DNA from: Pseudomonas sp. RIT-562
Lineage (GTDB): Bacteria > Pseudomonadota > Gammaproteobacteria > Pseudomonadales > Pseudomonadaceae
Length of the DNA stretch: 64,000 nt
Reading direction: 5' to 3'
NCBI RefSeq assembly: GCF_026241895.1
Contig: NZ_JAPJIV010000007.1
Span: forward strand, 62,001-126,000
Shown here: one piece after another, positions 7,013 to 15,038 of the stretch
Numbering within the stretch: position 1 is the first letter of the stretch
Layout of the letters: the number at the start of each line of letters is the position of its first letter
The notes under the pieces: generated by a model
What the model was told of the DNA's origin: nothing
Seen by the model: only the letters and a program-made list of their open reading frames with translations
The model's database searches: none
Translations under genes and position numbers: made by a program

Positions 7013-7591
7013 ATGAATCAAGATGAAACTCTCAAAGTGATGACTGCAAGCCGATTAGACGCGACGGTCCATTGCGTCGATTTTGCGTTCCGCTCCTTGA
7101 GAGCCGCTGAAATTCAGGTGCGAAGAATCTGGAACCGGGAAATGCCGCCTAGCCAGGGTATTGAAGCTAAGAAGAAGTATTACCAAGACATCTTGGTTGA
7201 CATCCACTTCTACTTTATCTCGCTGAGGAACGTGTATCGGTACTTGGCCAAGTCAGTGGACGACCCTGCTTTTGAAGCTTTTCGCCCCGAGCTGGCTGAG
7301 TTAGAGGATCGTTGGTTTTCGCACTATGCCAAGGGACGTGAAGCATTTGAACACATCGATCAGCGCTTGCCCGGTCAGAAGCATGAAAATCGGATTGTAG
7401 AAATCGTTGATGACAATGGCGGCCGGAGAAAGATCCACTACGCCTTTTGGCCAAATAAAGGGCTGTTCGCCCATTCCGATGGAGAGTGGGATATCACGCC
7501 AGCCACATTTGATCGGATCAGCGCGGACGTGAAATCGCTGTTGTCTCGCATGGTAGAAAGCTGCGTAGATCCAGATCTACCTCATCCCTAG
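7013..7591 (+). CDS. Hypothetical protein with HEPN-like RxxxxH motif
   Basis: 192 residues, preceded by a good ribosome site (AAGGTGGTGAGAC). Predicted mostly helical and soluble in the first 130 residues, followed by a short beta-rich tail. REAFEH at about residues 111-116 fits the RxxxxH signature of HEPN domains, which act as RNases or nucleotidyl-transfer partners in toxin and defence systems; the first position after Arg is Glu rather than the usual Asn/Asp/His. It stands alone, 12 bp from the inverted arm repeats, so it may be the end cargo gene of an island. The HEPN assignment is by motif only. Confidence 0.7.
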   Translation: MNQDETLKVMTASRLDATVHCVDFAFRSLRAAEIQVRRIWNREMPPSQGIEAKKKYYQDILVDIHFYFISLRNVYRYLAKSVDDPAFEAFRPELAELEDRWFSHYAKGREAFEHIDQRLPGQKHENRIVEIVDDNGGRRKIHYAFWPNKGLFAHSDGEWDITPATFDRISADVKSLLSRMVESCVDPDLPHP

Positions 7592-7639
7592 TGATCAATG
7601 TGATTGGGAGTTGAAATGGGGCATCCTTCTTCGTCATTA

Positions 7640-7666
7640 GCCCCACGTTTTACGGTGGGGTTTTTG
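7640..7666 (+). terminator. Rho-independent terminator
   Basis: CCCCAC (7641-7646) and GTGGGG (7655-7660) enclose a short loop and are followed by TTTTT. It lies 49 bp after the stop of the hypothetical gene ending at 7591. Confidence 0.8.
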
Positions 7667-7969
7667 GTGTACTTGAGCGTTCCTATCCGTCGGTGTATAC
7701 CCGCTCCACGACTTTCAAGTCCTCCAGCCTGCCTTCGATTAAATGTCTGTTTCTGGTTTTCTCGGGCTCAGAATGAATAGAAACAGATACCAATGCTGCC
7801 CAAAAGCTTACGCCACCCCGCCACAGACACGACTATAAGCCAAGTGCGTCAGAACAGTCGGCCCAAAACTGCAGGCTCCCAGTTCATGATCACCAGTTCT
7901 CCACTGACATCGGCCTTCCCCTGCCGCTGATTCGTTGTGCTGTAACGGATGTCTACTGTCTCCAAATGA
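7667..7969. other. Non-coding remnant DNA
   Basis: No complete gene is visible. On the minus strand a start-less open stretch from about 8010 to a stop at 7849 reads like the tail of a lost protein (VDIRYSTTNQ and ELVIMNWEP), but I do not recognise it. It overlaps the tssM-like tail on the other strand near 8000, so the deletion junction is probably around 8010-8020. Confidence 0.5.
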
Positions 7970-8092
7970 AAGCCTTCGAACAAGGCTGACGTCGGAGGCC
8001 TGCGCGCTAACTACTTACTAACCAGCCAGCGCACGCCAAACCCCTTCGACATGGGTGTGCTGCGCACCTTCCGTATGCCGGTGCAGCTTTGA
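7970..8092 (+). pseudogene. tssM: 3' remnant of a tssM-like (IcmF) T6SS gene
   Basis: An open frame without a start codon ends in RTPNPFDMGVLRTFRMPVQL followed by TGA. The ending NPF, then FRxPxxL just before the stop, is the usual C terminus of TssM/IcmF proteins of type VI secretion. The TGA overlaps the ATG of the PP2C gene, exactly the coupling expected for tssM-stp1. Only about 25-40 of some 1,200 codons remain, so the body of the gene and the rest of the secretion cluster were deleted. The call rests on a short tail plus gene order. Confidence 0.55.
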
Positions 8093-8820
8093 TGCTGGAG
8101 GCCGGCCCCTGGCGCAGCGCCGCGCGCACCGATGCCGGCAAGGTTCGGGCGCGCAACGAAGATGCTTTCCTGGACGCTCCAGAGCGGGGGTTGTGGGTGG
8201 TCGCAGATGGTATGGGCGGTCACCAGGGTGGAGATATCGCCAGCCAGCTGATCGTCGCCAGCCTGGCGGAATTGCCGGTGCAGGATGATTTTGACGAGCG
8301 AGTCAAAAGCATCCGCCAGTGCCTGCACTGGCTCAACCGCCGCTTGGGCATGGAGTTGACTGTCACTACCGAGCGCCTCGACAGCATCATGGGCAGCACC
8401 GTGGTTGCGTTGCTGGTGGAAGGCAATCGTGCATCCTGCATCTGGGCGGGGGATAGCCGCTGCTACCTGTGGCGTGGTCAGCGGTTGTATCAGCTTTCCA
8501 AGGACCACTCACTGCAACAACAACTGCTCGACGAACAACAAATGAGCATCGAGCAGGCCATGGCCCATCCTGCCGCAAATGCCCTGACCCGCGCTGTCGG
8601 GGCAGCCGAGCAATTGACCCTGGATGTGCTGGAACTTGAGGTCTATCCCGGCGATGCGTTTTTGCTCTGCAGCGATGGTTTATATCAAGGGCTCACCAGC
8701 GATGCACTTGGCAACGCCTTGAGTCTGACCGCGCCGCAGGTTGCACTGGAGCGTTTGTTTGACAGCGCACTGCGTGGCTCGGCCCGGGACAACCTGACAG
8801 CTGTTGTGATCCGCCAATGA
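8092..8820 (+). CDS. stp1: T6SS-associated PP2C-family Ser/Thr phosphatase
   Basis: Metal-dependent protein phosphatase of 242 residues, the length of P. aeruginosa Stp1 from the HSI-II type VI locus. PP2C motifs are intact: RTDAGKVRARNED at about residues 12-24, VADGMGGHQGG near 42-52, a central GST, GDSR near 123-126, and C-terminal SDGL and DNLT. The ATG at 8092 overlaps the TGA of the tssM remnant. The kinase gene follows with an ATGA overlap. Known role: reverses phosphorylation by the partner kinase, here apparently without any secretion machinery nearby. Confidence 0.9.
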   Translation: MLEAGPWRSAARTDAGKVRARNEDAFLDAPERGLWVVADGMGGHQGGDIASQLIVASLAELPVQDDFDERVKSIRQCLHWLNRRLGMELTVTTERLDSIMGSTVVALLVEGNRASCIWAGDSRCYLWRGQRLYQLSKDHSLQQQLLDEQQMSIEQAMAHPAANALTRAVGAAEQLTLDVLELEVYPGDAFLLCSDGLYQGLTSDALGNALSLTAPQVALERLFDSALRGSARDNLTAVVIRQ

Positions 8821-9824
8821 CTGAGCTCATGCGACCGACCGAGGACGTGCTGGGGAGCGAGGAGCAGGGCGGTAACCTGACCTACTTTGCGTTCGCCAAG
8901 TCGTACAAGGCTGAGGCCGCAGTGATGCCCATCAAGGCCAGCATGGGTGAAATGCCTGACGTGCTGGCAGGCCGCTACCGTATCGAAAGATTGCTAGGTG
9001 CCGGTGGCATGGGCGCGGTTTACCGTGCACGGGACTTGCTGCGCGAACAGTTCGGCGATCCTGACCCTTACGTCGCGCTGAAAGTTCTTGGTGAAGAGTT
9101 TGCCGAGTCGCCGGACGCCAGCGCGTTGCTCTACAACGAGTTCGCCCTGACCCGACGCCTGCGTCACGACAACGTGCTGCGTTTTTACACCTTTGGAGTG
9201 GACGCCCATCACCAGCGTGCCTTTATTACCATGGAGCTTATGCGTGGGTTGACCCTGGACGCCTTACTCTGCGAGCGGCCCCAGGGTCTGCCATGGGAGG
9301 AGTTGCGCGATATCGCGCTGTCGTTGCTCGACGCACTGGCCTACGCCCATGCCCGAGGCGTGTTGCATGGTGATATAAAACCGAGCAACGTGATGCTCAG
9401 CGAAGATGGCGTGCGTTTGTTTGACTTCGGCCTTGGCCAGGCAGAGGAAGGCGTCCTGCCCGGTCTGCCGCATCTGAGCCGCGAACGTTTCAACGGCTGG
9501 ACTCCGGGCTACGCCGCGCCAGAATTGCTCGAGGGCCAAGCGCTGTCGGCCAGTGCCGATTTGTACAGCGTAGCTTGTGTGATTTATGAGCTGTCGGAAG
9601 GCAAGCCTCCATTTCGCCGCATTTCCTCGAACCAAGCGCGCAATGAGCATTTGAAGAGCGAGCTGCAAGCCCCTAAGAACTTACCTAAACATTGCTGGCC
9701 AGCCCTGCGAACGGCACTGGCTTTCGACCTGAAGGATCGAACGATCACTGCCAGACAACTGCGTGATGCTTTCACCCTCACACCACCTGGGCTGCAACGC
9801 TTGATGCATTGGCGTAACGGATGA
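8817..9824 (+). CDS. stk1: T6SS-associated Ser/Thr protein kinase
   Basis: Hanks-type kinase of 335 residues, the size of HSI-II Stk1 and lacking the transmembrane and VWA parts of PpkA. The glycine loop GAGGMGAVYRARD lies at about 60-72, the ATP lysine in VALKVL near 90, the catalytic loop HGDIKPSNVM (HGD instead of HRD) near 184 and DFGLG near 202. An APE-like motif, YAAPELL, is present. The start overlaps the stp1 stop by 4 bp. Known role: threonine phosphorylation controlling type VI secretion; its substrate is absent from this locus. Confidence 0.88.
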   Translation: MTELMRPTEDVLGSEEQGGNLTYFAFAKSYKAEAAVMPIKASMGEMPDVLAGRYRIERLLGAGGMGAVYRARDLLREQFGDPDPYVALKVLGEEFAESPDASALLYNEFALTRRLRHDNVLRFYTFGVDAHHQRAFITMELMRGLTLDALLCERPQGLPWEELRDIALSLLDALAYAHARGVLHGDIKPSNVMLSEDGVRLFDFGLGQAEEGVLPGLPHLSRERFNGWTPGYAAPELLEGQALSASADLYSVACVIYELSEGKPPFRRISSNQARNEHLKSELQAPKNLPKHCWPALRTALAFDLKDRTITARQLRDAFTLTPPGLQRLMHWRNG

Positions 9825-9885
9825 CTACCGATCAGGAAGCAAACGCGATGTTCAACAGGTCTGAAAATATGTATTGAACACCCCA

Positions 9886-10473
9886 TCAAAACGTAGGCGG
9901 CGTAACCACCCAAATCACCACCGCATCCACCTCTCCAGGATTGCCATACCGATGTGGCTCCTGACTCGAGAAGCTGAAACTGTCCCCCTCGCTCAGCAGA
10001 AAATGCCGCTCGCCAACCCACAGCTCAAAACTCCCCGACAACAAATACCCGGCTTCTTCCCCCTCATGGCTGTAACTCTGCTGGCTATAAGTGCCAGGCG
10101 GAAACCGTGAGTGCAGCATCTCCAGTTGTCGGTTCGGCTGTGGGGTGAGCAGTTGGTCGACGATGCCATCTTCGTAATGCACGCTCATCCGAGTGTTTTT
10201 GCGTACCACTACGCCCAGGTCTTCGGGGGCGGTGGCGGCCTCGCTGGCGAAGAACCACTGGATGGTGACGCCCAGGCTGCGGGCGATGTTGAAGAGGGCG
10301 GGGATGGAGGGGTAGGCGAGGTTGCGTTCGAGCTGGCTGATGTAGCCCGCCGTCAGTTCGCTCATCTGCGCCAGTTCCGCCAGGGTCATGCCCCGGCGTT
10401 TGCGCAGGCCGCGGATTCGGGTGCCGAGGAAGTGCGGCTCTGCTGCGGCGCTGTCCTTGCTGGTGTTGCTCAT
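9886..10473 (-). CDS. XRE-family regulator with cupin sensor domain
   Basis: 195 residues. A helix-turn-helix of Cro/CI type spans about 15-70 (GTRIRGLRKRRGMTLAELA, then SELTAGYISQLERN), and a small beta-barrel cupin spans 110-190 (EMLHSRFPPGTYS, HEGEEAGYLLSG). This architecture is common in regulators of polyamine, amino-acid and amine catabolism. It lies just downstream of the flavoenzyme gene on the same strand, 49 bp apart, so it may control that gene. Effector unknown. Confidence 0.9.
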   Translation of the reverse strand: MSNTSKDSAAAEPHFLGTRIRGLRKRRGMTLAELAQMSELTAGYISQLERNLAYPSIPALFNIARSLGVTIQWFFASEAATAPEDLGVVVRKNTRMSVHYEDGIVDQLLTPQPNRQLEMLHSRFPPGTYSQQSYSHEGEEAGYLLSGSFELWVGERHFLLSEGDSFSFSSQEPHRYGNPGEVDAVVIWVVTPPTF

Positions 10474-10522
10474 GCGTGCTCCAGGCCGGGGTTTGGGTGA
10501 AAACCCCGGAGTATAAACAGGC

Positions 10523-12484
10523 TCAAAGGGCCCAGGCGACTTTCAGACCTTCGTAGATTGCCTCCTCGGCAGTGCGCGGCGCCAGGCAGTCGCCGATGCG
10601 CCGGAATTCCACCAGGCCTTGCAGTTCGGCGCCGAGGGTGTCGACCGGTTGATGGCCCTGGCACAACACCAGCGTGTCGATATTTTCCAGCAACATCGGT
10701 TCGCCGCTGGCGGTGTGTTGCAGGTAGACGGTGTTGTCATCGCAGCCGTAGAGCCGGGCGTACGGGGTGATTGGGATACCGAGTTTGTGCAATTCGCCGG
10801 CCAGTTGGTCGCGTACGTACAGCGGCAGGTTTTCACCGCAGTGAGTGCCGTTGACCGCGAGTTGCACCTGATGCCCGGCGCGCACCAGGCGTTCGGCGAT
10901 GCCGGGACCGATCCAGTCGCAACGCCAGTCGACCACGACTACGGAGCGACCGATGGAGACTTCATCGCGCAGCACTTGCCAGGCGTCCACCACCTGCAAT
11001 TCGCCGCCGCGTTCGAAGTTCGGCCAATAGGGTTCGGCTCCGGTGGCGATGATCACCAGATCGGGGCGCTCGCGCTCGACCAGGGCGCGGTCGACACGGG
11101 TGTTGCGCACGACACGCACACCTGCCAGTTCCATCTCCCGTTGCAGGTTGGTGCTGGCGCCGCCGAACTCGCTGCGTCGCGGTAACAGCTGTGCCAGCAG
11201 CACTTGGCCGCCGAGTTGCGCGGCGGCTTCGTAGAGAGTCACCTCATGGCCGCGTTGGGCGGCGACCGCAGCGGCTTTCATCCCGGCCGGGCCACCGCCG
11301 GCAATCATGATGCGCTTGCGTTGGCCGGCCGGTTGGCTGTGGCCGAAGATCAACTCGCGCCCGGTTTCCGGGTGCTGGATGCAGGAGATCGGCAAGCCTT
11401 TGTGGAAGTGGCCGATGCACGCCTGATTGCAGGCGATGCAGGCGCGCACATCTTCGACATGACCGCTGTCGGTTTTGTTGGGCATTTGCGGGTCGCAGAT
11501 CAGCGCGCGGGTCATGCCGCACACGTCGGCCTGACCCCGGGCCAGTATCAGTTCGGCTTCCTGGGGCTGGTTGATGCGCCCGGTGACGAACAGCGGGATC
11601 GCCAGCCCGGCCTTGAAGGTGCCGGCTTCCCTGGCCAGGTAGGCCGCCTCGATGGCCATCGGCGGCACAATATGCACGGCGCCGCCAAGGGATGCAGAAG
11701 TACCGGCGACGATGTGCACGTAGTCCAGGCTGGCTTGCAACGACTGCACGGCGAGCAGCGATTCGTCCTCGGTCAGGCCCTCTGGATCGCGCTCGTCGGC
11801 GGAAATGCGCAGGCCGATAATGAAGTGCTCATCGGTACTGGCGCGCACAGCCGCGAGGATTTCCCGCAAGAAACGCAAGCGCTGCTGCAGCTCGCCGTTA
11901 TAGCCATCGGTACGACGGTTGACTCGCGGATTGATGAACTGCGCCGGCAGATAGCCGTGACTGGCGACCACTTCAACTCCATCGATCCCGGCCTGGAACA
12001 GGCGCCGGGCCGCTGCTGCGTAACCGGCGACAATCTCGTCGATCATCGCTTGATCCAGCGCCCGGGGCATCACCCGAAACCGCTCATTGGGCACCGCTGA
12101 AGCCGAATAGGCGACCGCCAGCAGGCCATCGCTGGATTCCATGATTTCCCGCCCCGGATGAAAAATCTGCGACAGCACCACGGTGCCGTGGGCATGGCAG
12201 GTTTGCGCGAGTTTACGGTAGCCCTCGATGCAGGCGTCGTCGGTGGCCATCAACACGTGCGAGGTGTAACGCGCGCTGTCGTGCACGCCGGCCACTTGCA
12301 GCACGATCAGCCCGGCGCCGCCCTCAGCTCGCGCCTTGTGGTACGCGATCAATTGAGCGTTGACCAGATTGTCGGTGGGCATCGAGGTGTCGTGCCCGCT
12401 GGACATGATGCGGTTTTTCAGCCGCTTGCCGCGCAGCTGCAAGGGTTCGAAGAGGTGCGCAAAGGCGTGGGAGGTTGTGCTCAT
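10523..12484 (-). CDS. Fe-S flavoprotein oxidoreductase (2,4-dienoyl-CoA reductase / TMADH family)
   Basis: 653 residues with the three-part layout of trimethylamine dehydrogenase and dienoyl-CoA reductase: an Old-Yellow-Enzyme FMN barrel (1-345), a [4Fe-4S] cluster loop CIACNQACIGHFHKGLPISC near 345-365, and an FAD/NAD-binding half starting at IMIAGGGPAGMKAA near 388. Such enzymes demethylate or dehydrogenate amines or reduce enoyl-CoA double bonds. Neighbouring arginine-catabolic genes and the cupin regulator favour an amine or methylated amino-acid substrate, which is inference. The ATG at 12484 follows GGAGTAATCCCC on the minus strand. Confidence 0.88.
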   Translation of the reverse strand: MSTTSHAFAHLFEPLQLRGKRLKNRIMSSGHDTSMPTDNLVNAQLIAYHKARAEGGAGLIVLQVAGVHDSARYTSHVLMATDDACIEGYRKLAQTCHAHGTVVLSQIFHPGREIMESSDGLLAVAYSASAVPNERFRVMPRALDQAMIDEIVAGYAAAARRLFQAGIDGVEVVASHGYLPAQFINPRVNRRTDGYNGELQQRLRFLREILAAVRASTDEHFIIGLRISADERDPEGLTEDESLLAVQSLQASLDYVHIVAGTSASLGGAVHIVPPMAIEAAYLAREAGTFKAGLAIPLFVTGRINQPQEAELILARGQADVCGMTRALICDPQMPNKTDSGHVEDVRACIACNQACIGHFHKGLPISCIQHPETGRELIFGHSQPAGQRKRIMIAGGGPAGMKAAAVAAQRGHEVTLYEAAAQLGGQVLLAQLLPRRSEFGGASTNLQREMELAGVRVVRNTRVDRALVERERPDLVIIATGAEPYWPNFERGGELQVVDAWQVLRDEVSIGRSVVVVDWRCDWIGPGIAERLVRAGHQVQLAVNGTHCGENLPLYVRDQLAGELHKLGIPITPYARLYGCDDNTVYLQHTASGEPMLLENIDTLVLCQGHQPVDTLGAELQGLVEFRRIGDCLAPRTAEEAIYEGLKVAWAL

Positions 12485-12720
12485 GGGGGATTACTCCAGG
12501 CGGCCTGAAGCCGAAAGGGCCGGTTTTTGGCGTTATTATTTCGCCATAAGAATTTACCTGTAGTAAAAAATCAATGGTTTTATTTACTGTTCGTTGAGCG
12601 AGGAAGAGTGCAATAACGTCATTGCAGGTCGATTTGCCGACTTGATCGCCGTCGACGTTGGCGCGATTGTTCCTTCCCGATGCATTCCCCGAGATGTAAA
12701 AGCGATCGGCATCTGGAGTC

Positions 12721-12785
12721 GGCGAGGGTAGTTGCTGTACAGTCGTTCAGCTCACGAACGGCTCGTACAGGGCTCAACCCTCGCC
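12721..12785. promoter_or_regulatory. Nested 65-bp inverted repeat before the TetR gene
   Basis: Three concentric inverted pairs share a centre near 12752: GGCGAGGG (12721-12728) with CCCTCGCC (12778-12785), CTGTAC (12735-12740) with GTACAG (12765-12770), and CGTTC (12744-12748) with GAACG (12756-12760). It ends 17 bp before the start codon of the TetR-family gene. It could be an extended operator for autoregulation or a leader hairpin. The rest of the 318-bp divergent gap (12485-12720) holds an AT-rich promoter-like stretch around 12530-12600 and no gene. Confidence 0.6.
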
Positions 12786-12802
12786 TCCAGGAAGGTCGTG
12801 CA

Positions 12803-13450
12803 ATGACTCAGGAAGTCCGATTCTCCAGAATGGCGCCGGAACTGCGCAAAACCAATCTCATCGAGGCCACGCTCGTGTGCCTGCAGCGCCATGGTTTCCA
12901 GGGCGCGTCGATTCGCAAGATTTCCGCCGAGGCCGGTGTTTCGGTCGGGCTGATCAGCCATCACTATTCCGGCAAGGACGAACTGGTCGCCGAAGCCTAT
13001 TTGGCGGTGACCGGTCGGGTCATGACGCTGCTGCGTGCGGCCATGGAACAGGCGGCACCGAATGCCCGGGAACGGCTGTCGGCGTTTTTTCGCGGCTCGT
13101 TTTCTGCCGAATTGCTCGACCCGCAGCTGCTCGATGCCTGGCTGGCATTCTGGGGCGCGGTGAAGACGGCGGAGGCGATCAACCTCGCGCACGAACATTC
13201 CTACGGCGAGTACCGCGCCATCCTGCGCAAGGTGCTGAACGAGCTGGCAGAAGAAGAGGGCTGGGAGCATTTCGATTCCGACTTGGCGGCCATCAGCCTG
13301 AGCGCCTTGCTCGACGGCTTGTGGCTGGAATCGGGTCTCAACCCTGGCACCTTCACCCCGGAACAGGGCATGCAGATCTGCGAAGCCTGGGTCGATGGGC
13401 TGCAGGCCGGCGGTCGGCAACGATTCACTTTGCAGACGACGGGCTGTTGA
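12803..13450 (+). CDS. TetR-family regulator, BetI-like
   Basis: 215 residues. The DNA-binding helix-turn-helix at about 15-60 reads LIEATLVCLQRHGFQGASIR and SVGLISHHYSGKDELV, close to BetI-type repressors of choline and betaine genes. The C-terminal ligand domain contains a conserved acidic/aromatic run (WLAFWGAVKTAEA) typical of the BetI C-terminal family. The start at 12803 lies 11 bp after CAGGAAGG and just after the nested palindrome; an upstream in-frame ATG would put the palindrome inside the protein. Divergent from the flavoenzyme gene, which it may repress. Confidence 0.9.
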   Translation: MTQEVRFSRMAPELRKTNLIEATLVCLQRHGFQGASIRKISAEAGVSVGLISHHYSGKDELVAEAYLAVTGRVMTLLRAAMEQAAPNARERLSAFFRGSFSAELLDPQLLDAWLAFWGAVKTAEAINLAHEHSYGEYRAILRKVLNELAEEEGWEHFDSDLAAISLSALLDGLWLESGLNPGTFTPEQGMQICEAWVDGLQAGGRQRFTLQTTGC

Positions 13451-13542
13451 TCGATCGTTCAGCAATAGCTACTCTCTGCCGTCAGTGATAGACCAAACTC
13501 TAATAAGAAACACGCCTTCGGGCATACGCGGGACACCTAGCG

Positions 13543-14259
13543 ATGACTCCTCGGGTATTGATCGTCGACGACGATCCGTTGATTCGCGAACTGCTGCAGG
13601 CCTACCTGTCCCAGGAAGGTTACGAAGTGCATTGCGCCGCCACGGCGGAGCTTGCCGAAACTTTCCTGGCGACCCAGAGCGTCGACTTGGTGATGCTCGA
13701 TATCCGCCTTCCGGGCAAGGATGGCCTGACCCTGACCCGGGAGCTGCGGGTGCGTTCGGAGGTCGGGATCATTCTGATCACCGGGCGCAACGATGAAATC
13801 GATCGCATCGTAGGCCTCGAGTGCGGCGCCGATGACTATGTGATCAAGCCCCTTAATCCGCGGGAACTGGTGTCCCGGGCGAAGAATCTGATTCGCCGGG
13901 TGCGCCATGCTCATACGCCGCATCCAGTCGCCGCCGTCGCTCGCCCGGTCAAGCAATTCGCCGCCTGGGCTTTGGACACTGACCGCAGGCGCCTGATCGA
14001 CCATAGCGGTGGCGAAACCCTGCTGACCCATGGCGAGTACCAGTTGCTCAGCGTGTTCCTGCGCAACAGCGGGCATACCTTGAGCCGGGATCAGTTGATG
14101 GACCAGATCCGCAACCGCGAGTGGGTGCCCAACGATCGCTCCATTGATGTGTTGGTGGGACGCTTGCGGCGCAAGCTGCACGACGACCCCGCCGAGCCTG
14201 AACTGATCATCACCATCCACGGTGCCGGTTACCTGTTCACCGCCAGCGTGGCGGCCTGA
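13543..14259 (+). CDS. aruR: OmpR-family response regulator (AruR type)
   Basis: 238 residues: receiver domain 1-120 with phosphoacceptor Asp53 (VMLDIRLPG) and Lys near 103, then a winged-helix DNA-binding domain from about 140 to 235 (GEYQLLSVFLRNSGHTLSRD, RSIDVLVGRLRRKL). It heads an operon with a periplasmic binding protein and a hybrid kinase, 5 bp before the next start. In P. aeruginosa the equivalent AruR-AruS pair next to this permease and aruHI switches on the arginine transaminase pathway; the symbol rests on that gene-order match. Confidence 0.82.
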   Translation: MTPRVLIVDDDPLIRELLQAYLSQEGYEVHCAATAELAETFLATQSVDLVMLDIRLPGKDGLTLTRELRVRSEVGIILITGRNDEIDRIVGLECGADDYVIKPLNPRELVSRAKNLIRRVRHAHTPHPVAAVARPVKQFAAWALDTDRRRLIDHSGGETLLTHGEYQLLSVFLRNSGHTLSRDQLMDQIRNREWVPNDRSIDVLVGRLRRKLHDDPAEPELIITIHGAGYLFTASVAA

Positions 14260-14264
14260 GCGGC

Positions 14265-15038
14265 GTGTGGCGCGGGTTCTGGCTGCTGTTGATGCTGGCA
14301 TCCACCGGGGCGACCGCTGCAGAGAAAATTCGCTATTGCGACTATCCGGTGTACCCGCCGATCTCCTGGAGCGATGGCAAGCAGGTGCGCGGCCTCGCGC
14401 CCAGCGTGGTGAAAAAACTGTTCGGGCAACTGGGCTACGAAGTCGAGATAGTCGAGCTGGATAACTGGAATCGCTGCGTACTCGACGCCGTTGAGGGGCG
14501 GGTGGACCTGGTGCTGGCCTACCGCACTGCAGCGCGCGAGCAGAGCCTGGTGTTTTCGACGGTGCCGGTGTTGCGCGAGGAGGTCGCGGTGTTCATCAAC
14601 CGCCAGCATCCGGTAGCAATCGATCGGCTCGAAGACCTGGCGCGCTACCGCGGAGGTTTTCTGTTCGGGGAGAGTTACGGCGAGACGTTTGACCGCTTTA
14701 TCAACCAGCACCAGAACATCGAAAAGGTCTCCGATAGCCGACAGAATTTCGGCAAGCTGATACGTGGGCGCATCGACTTCATCGTTTCCGAGCGGCGCAC
14801 TGGGCAAATGCAGGTCGATACCCTGCCGGGCACCCAGGACATCGTCGCCCTGGCCGAATCCTTTGGTGTGGATTACCTGCGAGTCGCGGTGTCGCGGCGC
14901 TCTCCCGTGGCGAGGCGGATGGCAGACATCGATGCGCAGTTGCGGCGCATGGTCGATTCAGGCGAGGTCGAGCGCTTGCTCCACGAGAGTGAAGTCACCT
15001 ACCGCGACACACTCAGCCAGCCGCCGGATCGACCATGA
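14265..15038 (+). CDS. Periplasmic solute-binding protein, family 3, linked to the sensor kinase
   Basis: 257 residues with a cleavable signal peptide ([20 protein letters not shown]). The rest is a PBPb-type amino-acid binding fold: [14 protein letters not shown] at the N terminus, an acidic [16 protein letters not shown] hinge region near 75-90 and [14 protein letters not shown] at the end. GTG start 5 bp after the regulator stop; its own stop overlaps the kinase ATG by 4 bp. No transporter permease is in this operon, so it most likely presents ligand (arginine or a relative, by context) to the sensor kinase. Confidence 0.85.
   Translation: MWRGFWLLLMLASTGATAAEKIRYCDYPVYPPISWSDGKQVRGLAPSVVKKLFGQLGYEVEIVELDNWNRCVLDAVEGRVDLVLAYRTAAREQSLVFSTVPVLREEVAVFINRQHPVAIDRLEDLARYRGGFLFGESYGETFDRFINQHQNIEKVSDSRQNFGKLIRGRIDFIVSERRTGQMQVDTLPGTQDIVALAESFGVDYLRVAVSRRSPVARRMADIDAQLRRMVDSGEVERLLHESEVTYRDTLSQPPDRP

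Noticed and set aside
8055..8288. 77-codon frame overlapping the start of stp1
   Set aside because: Different frame from the clear PP2C protein; Arg/Gly-rich shadow.
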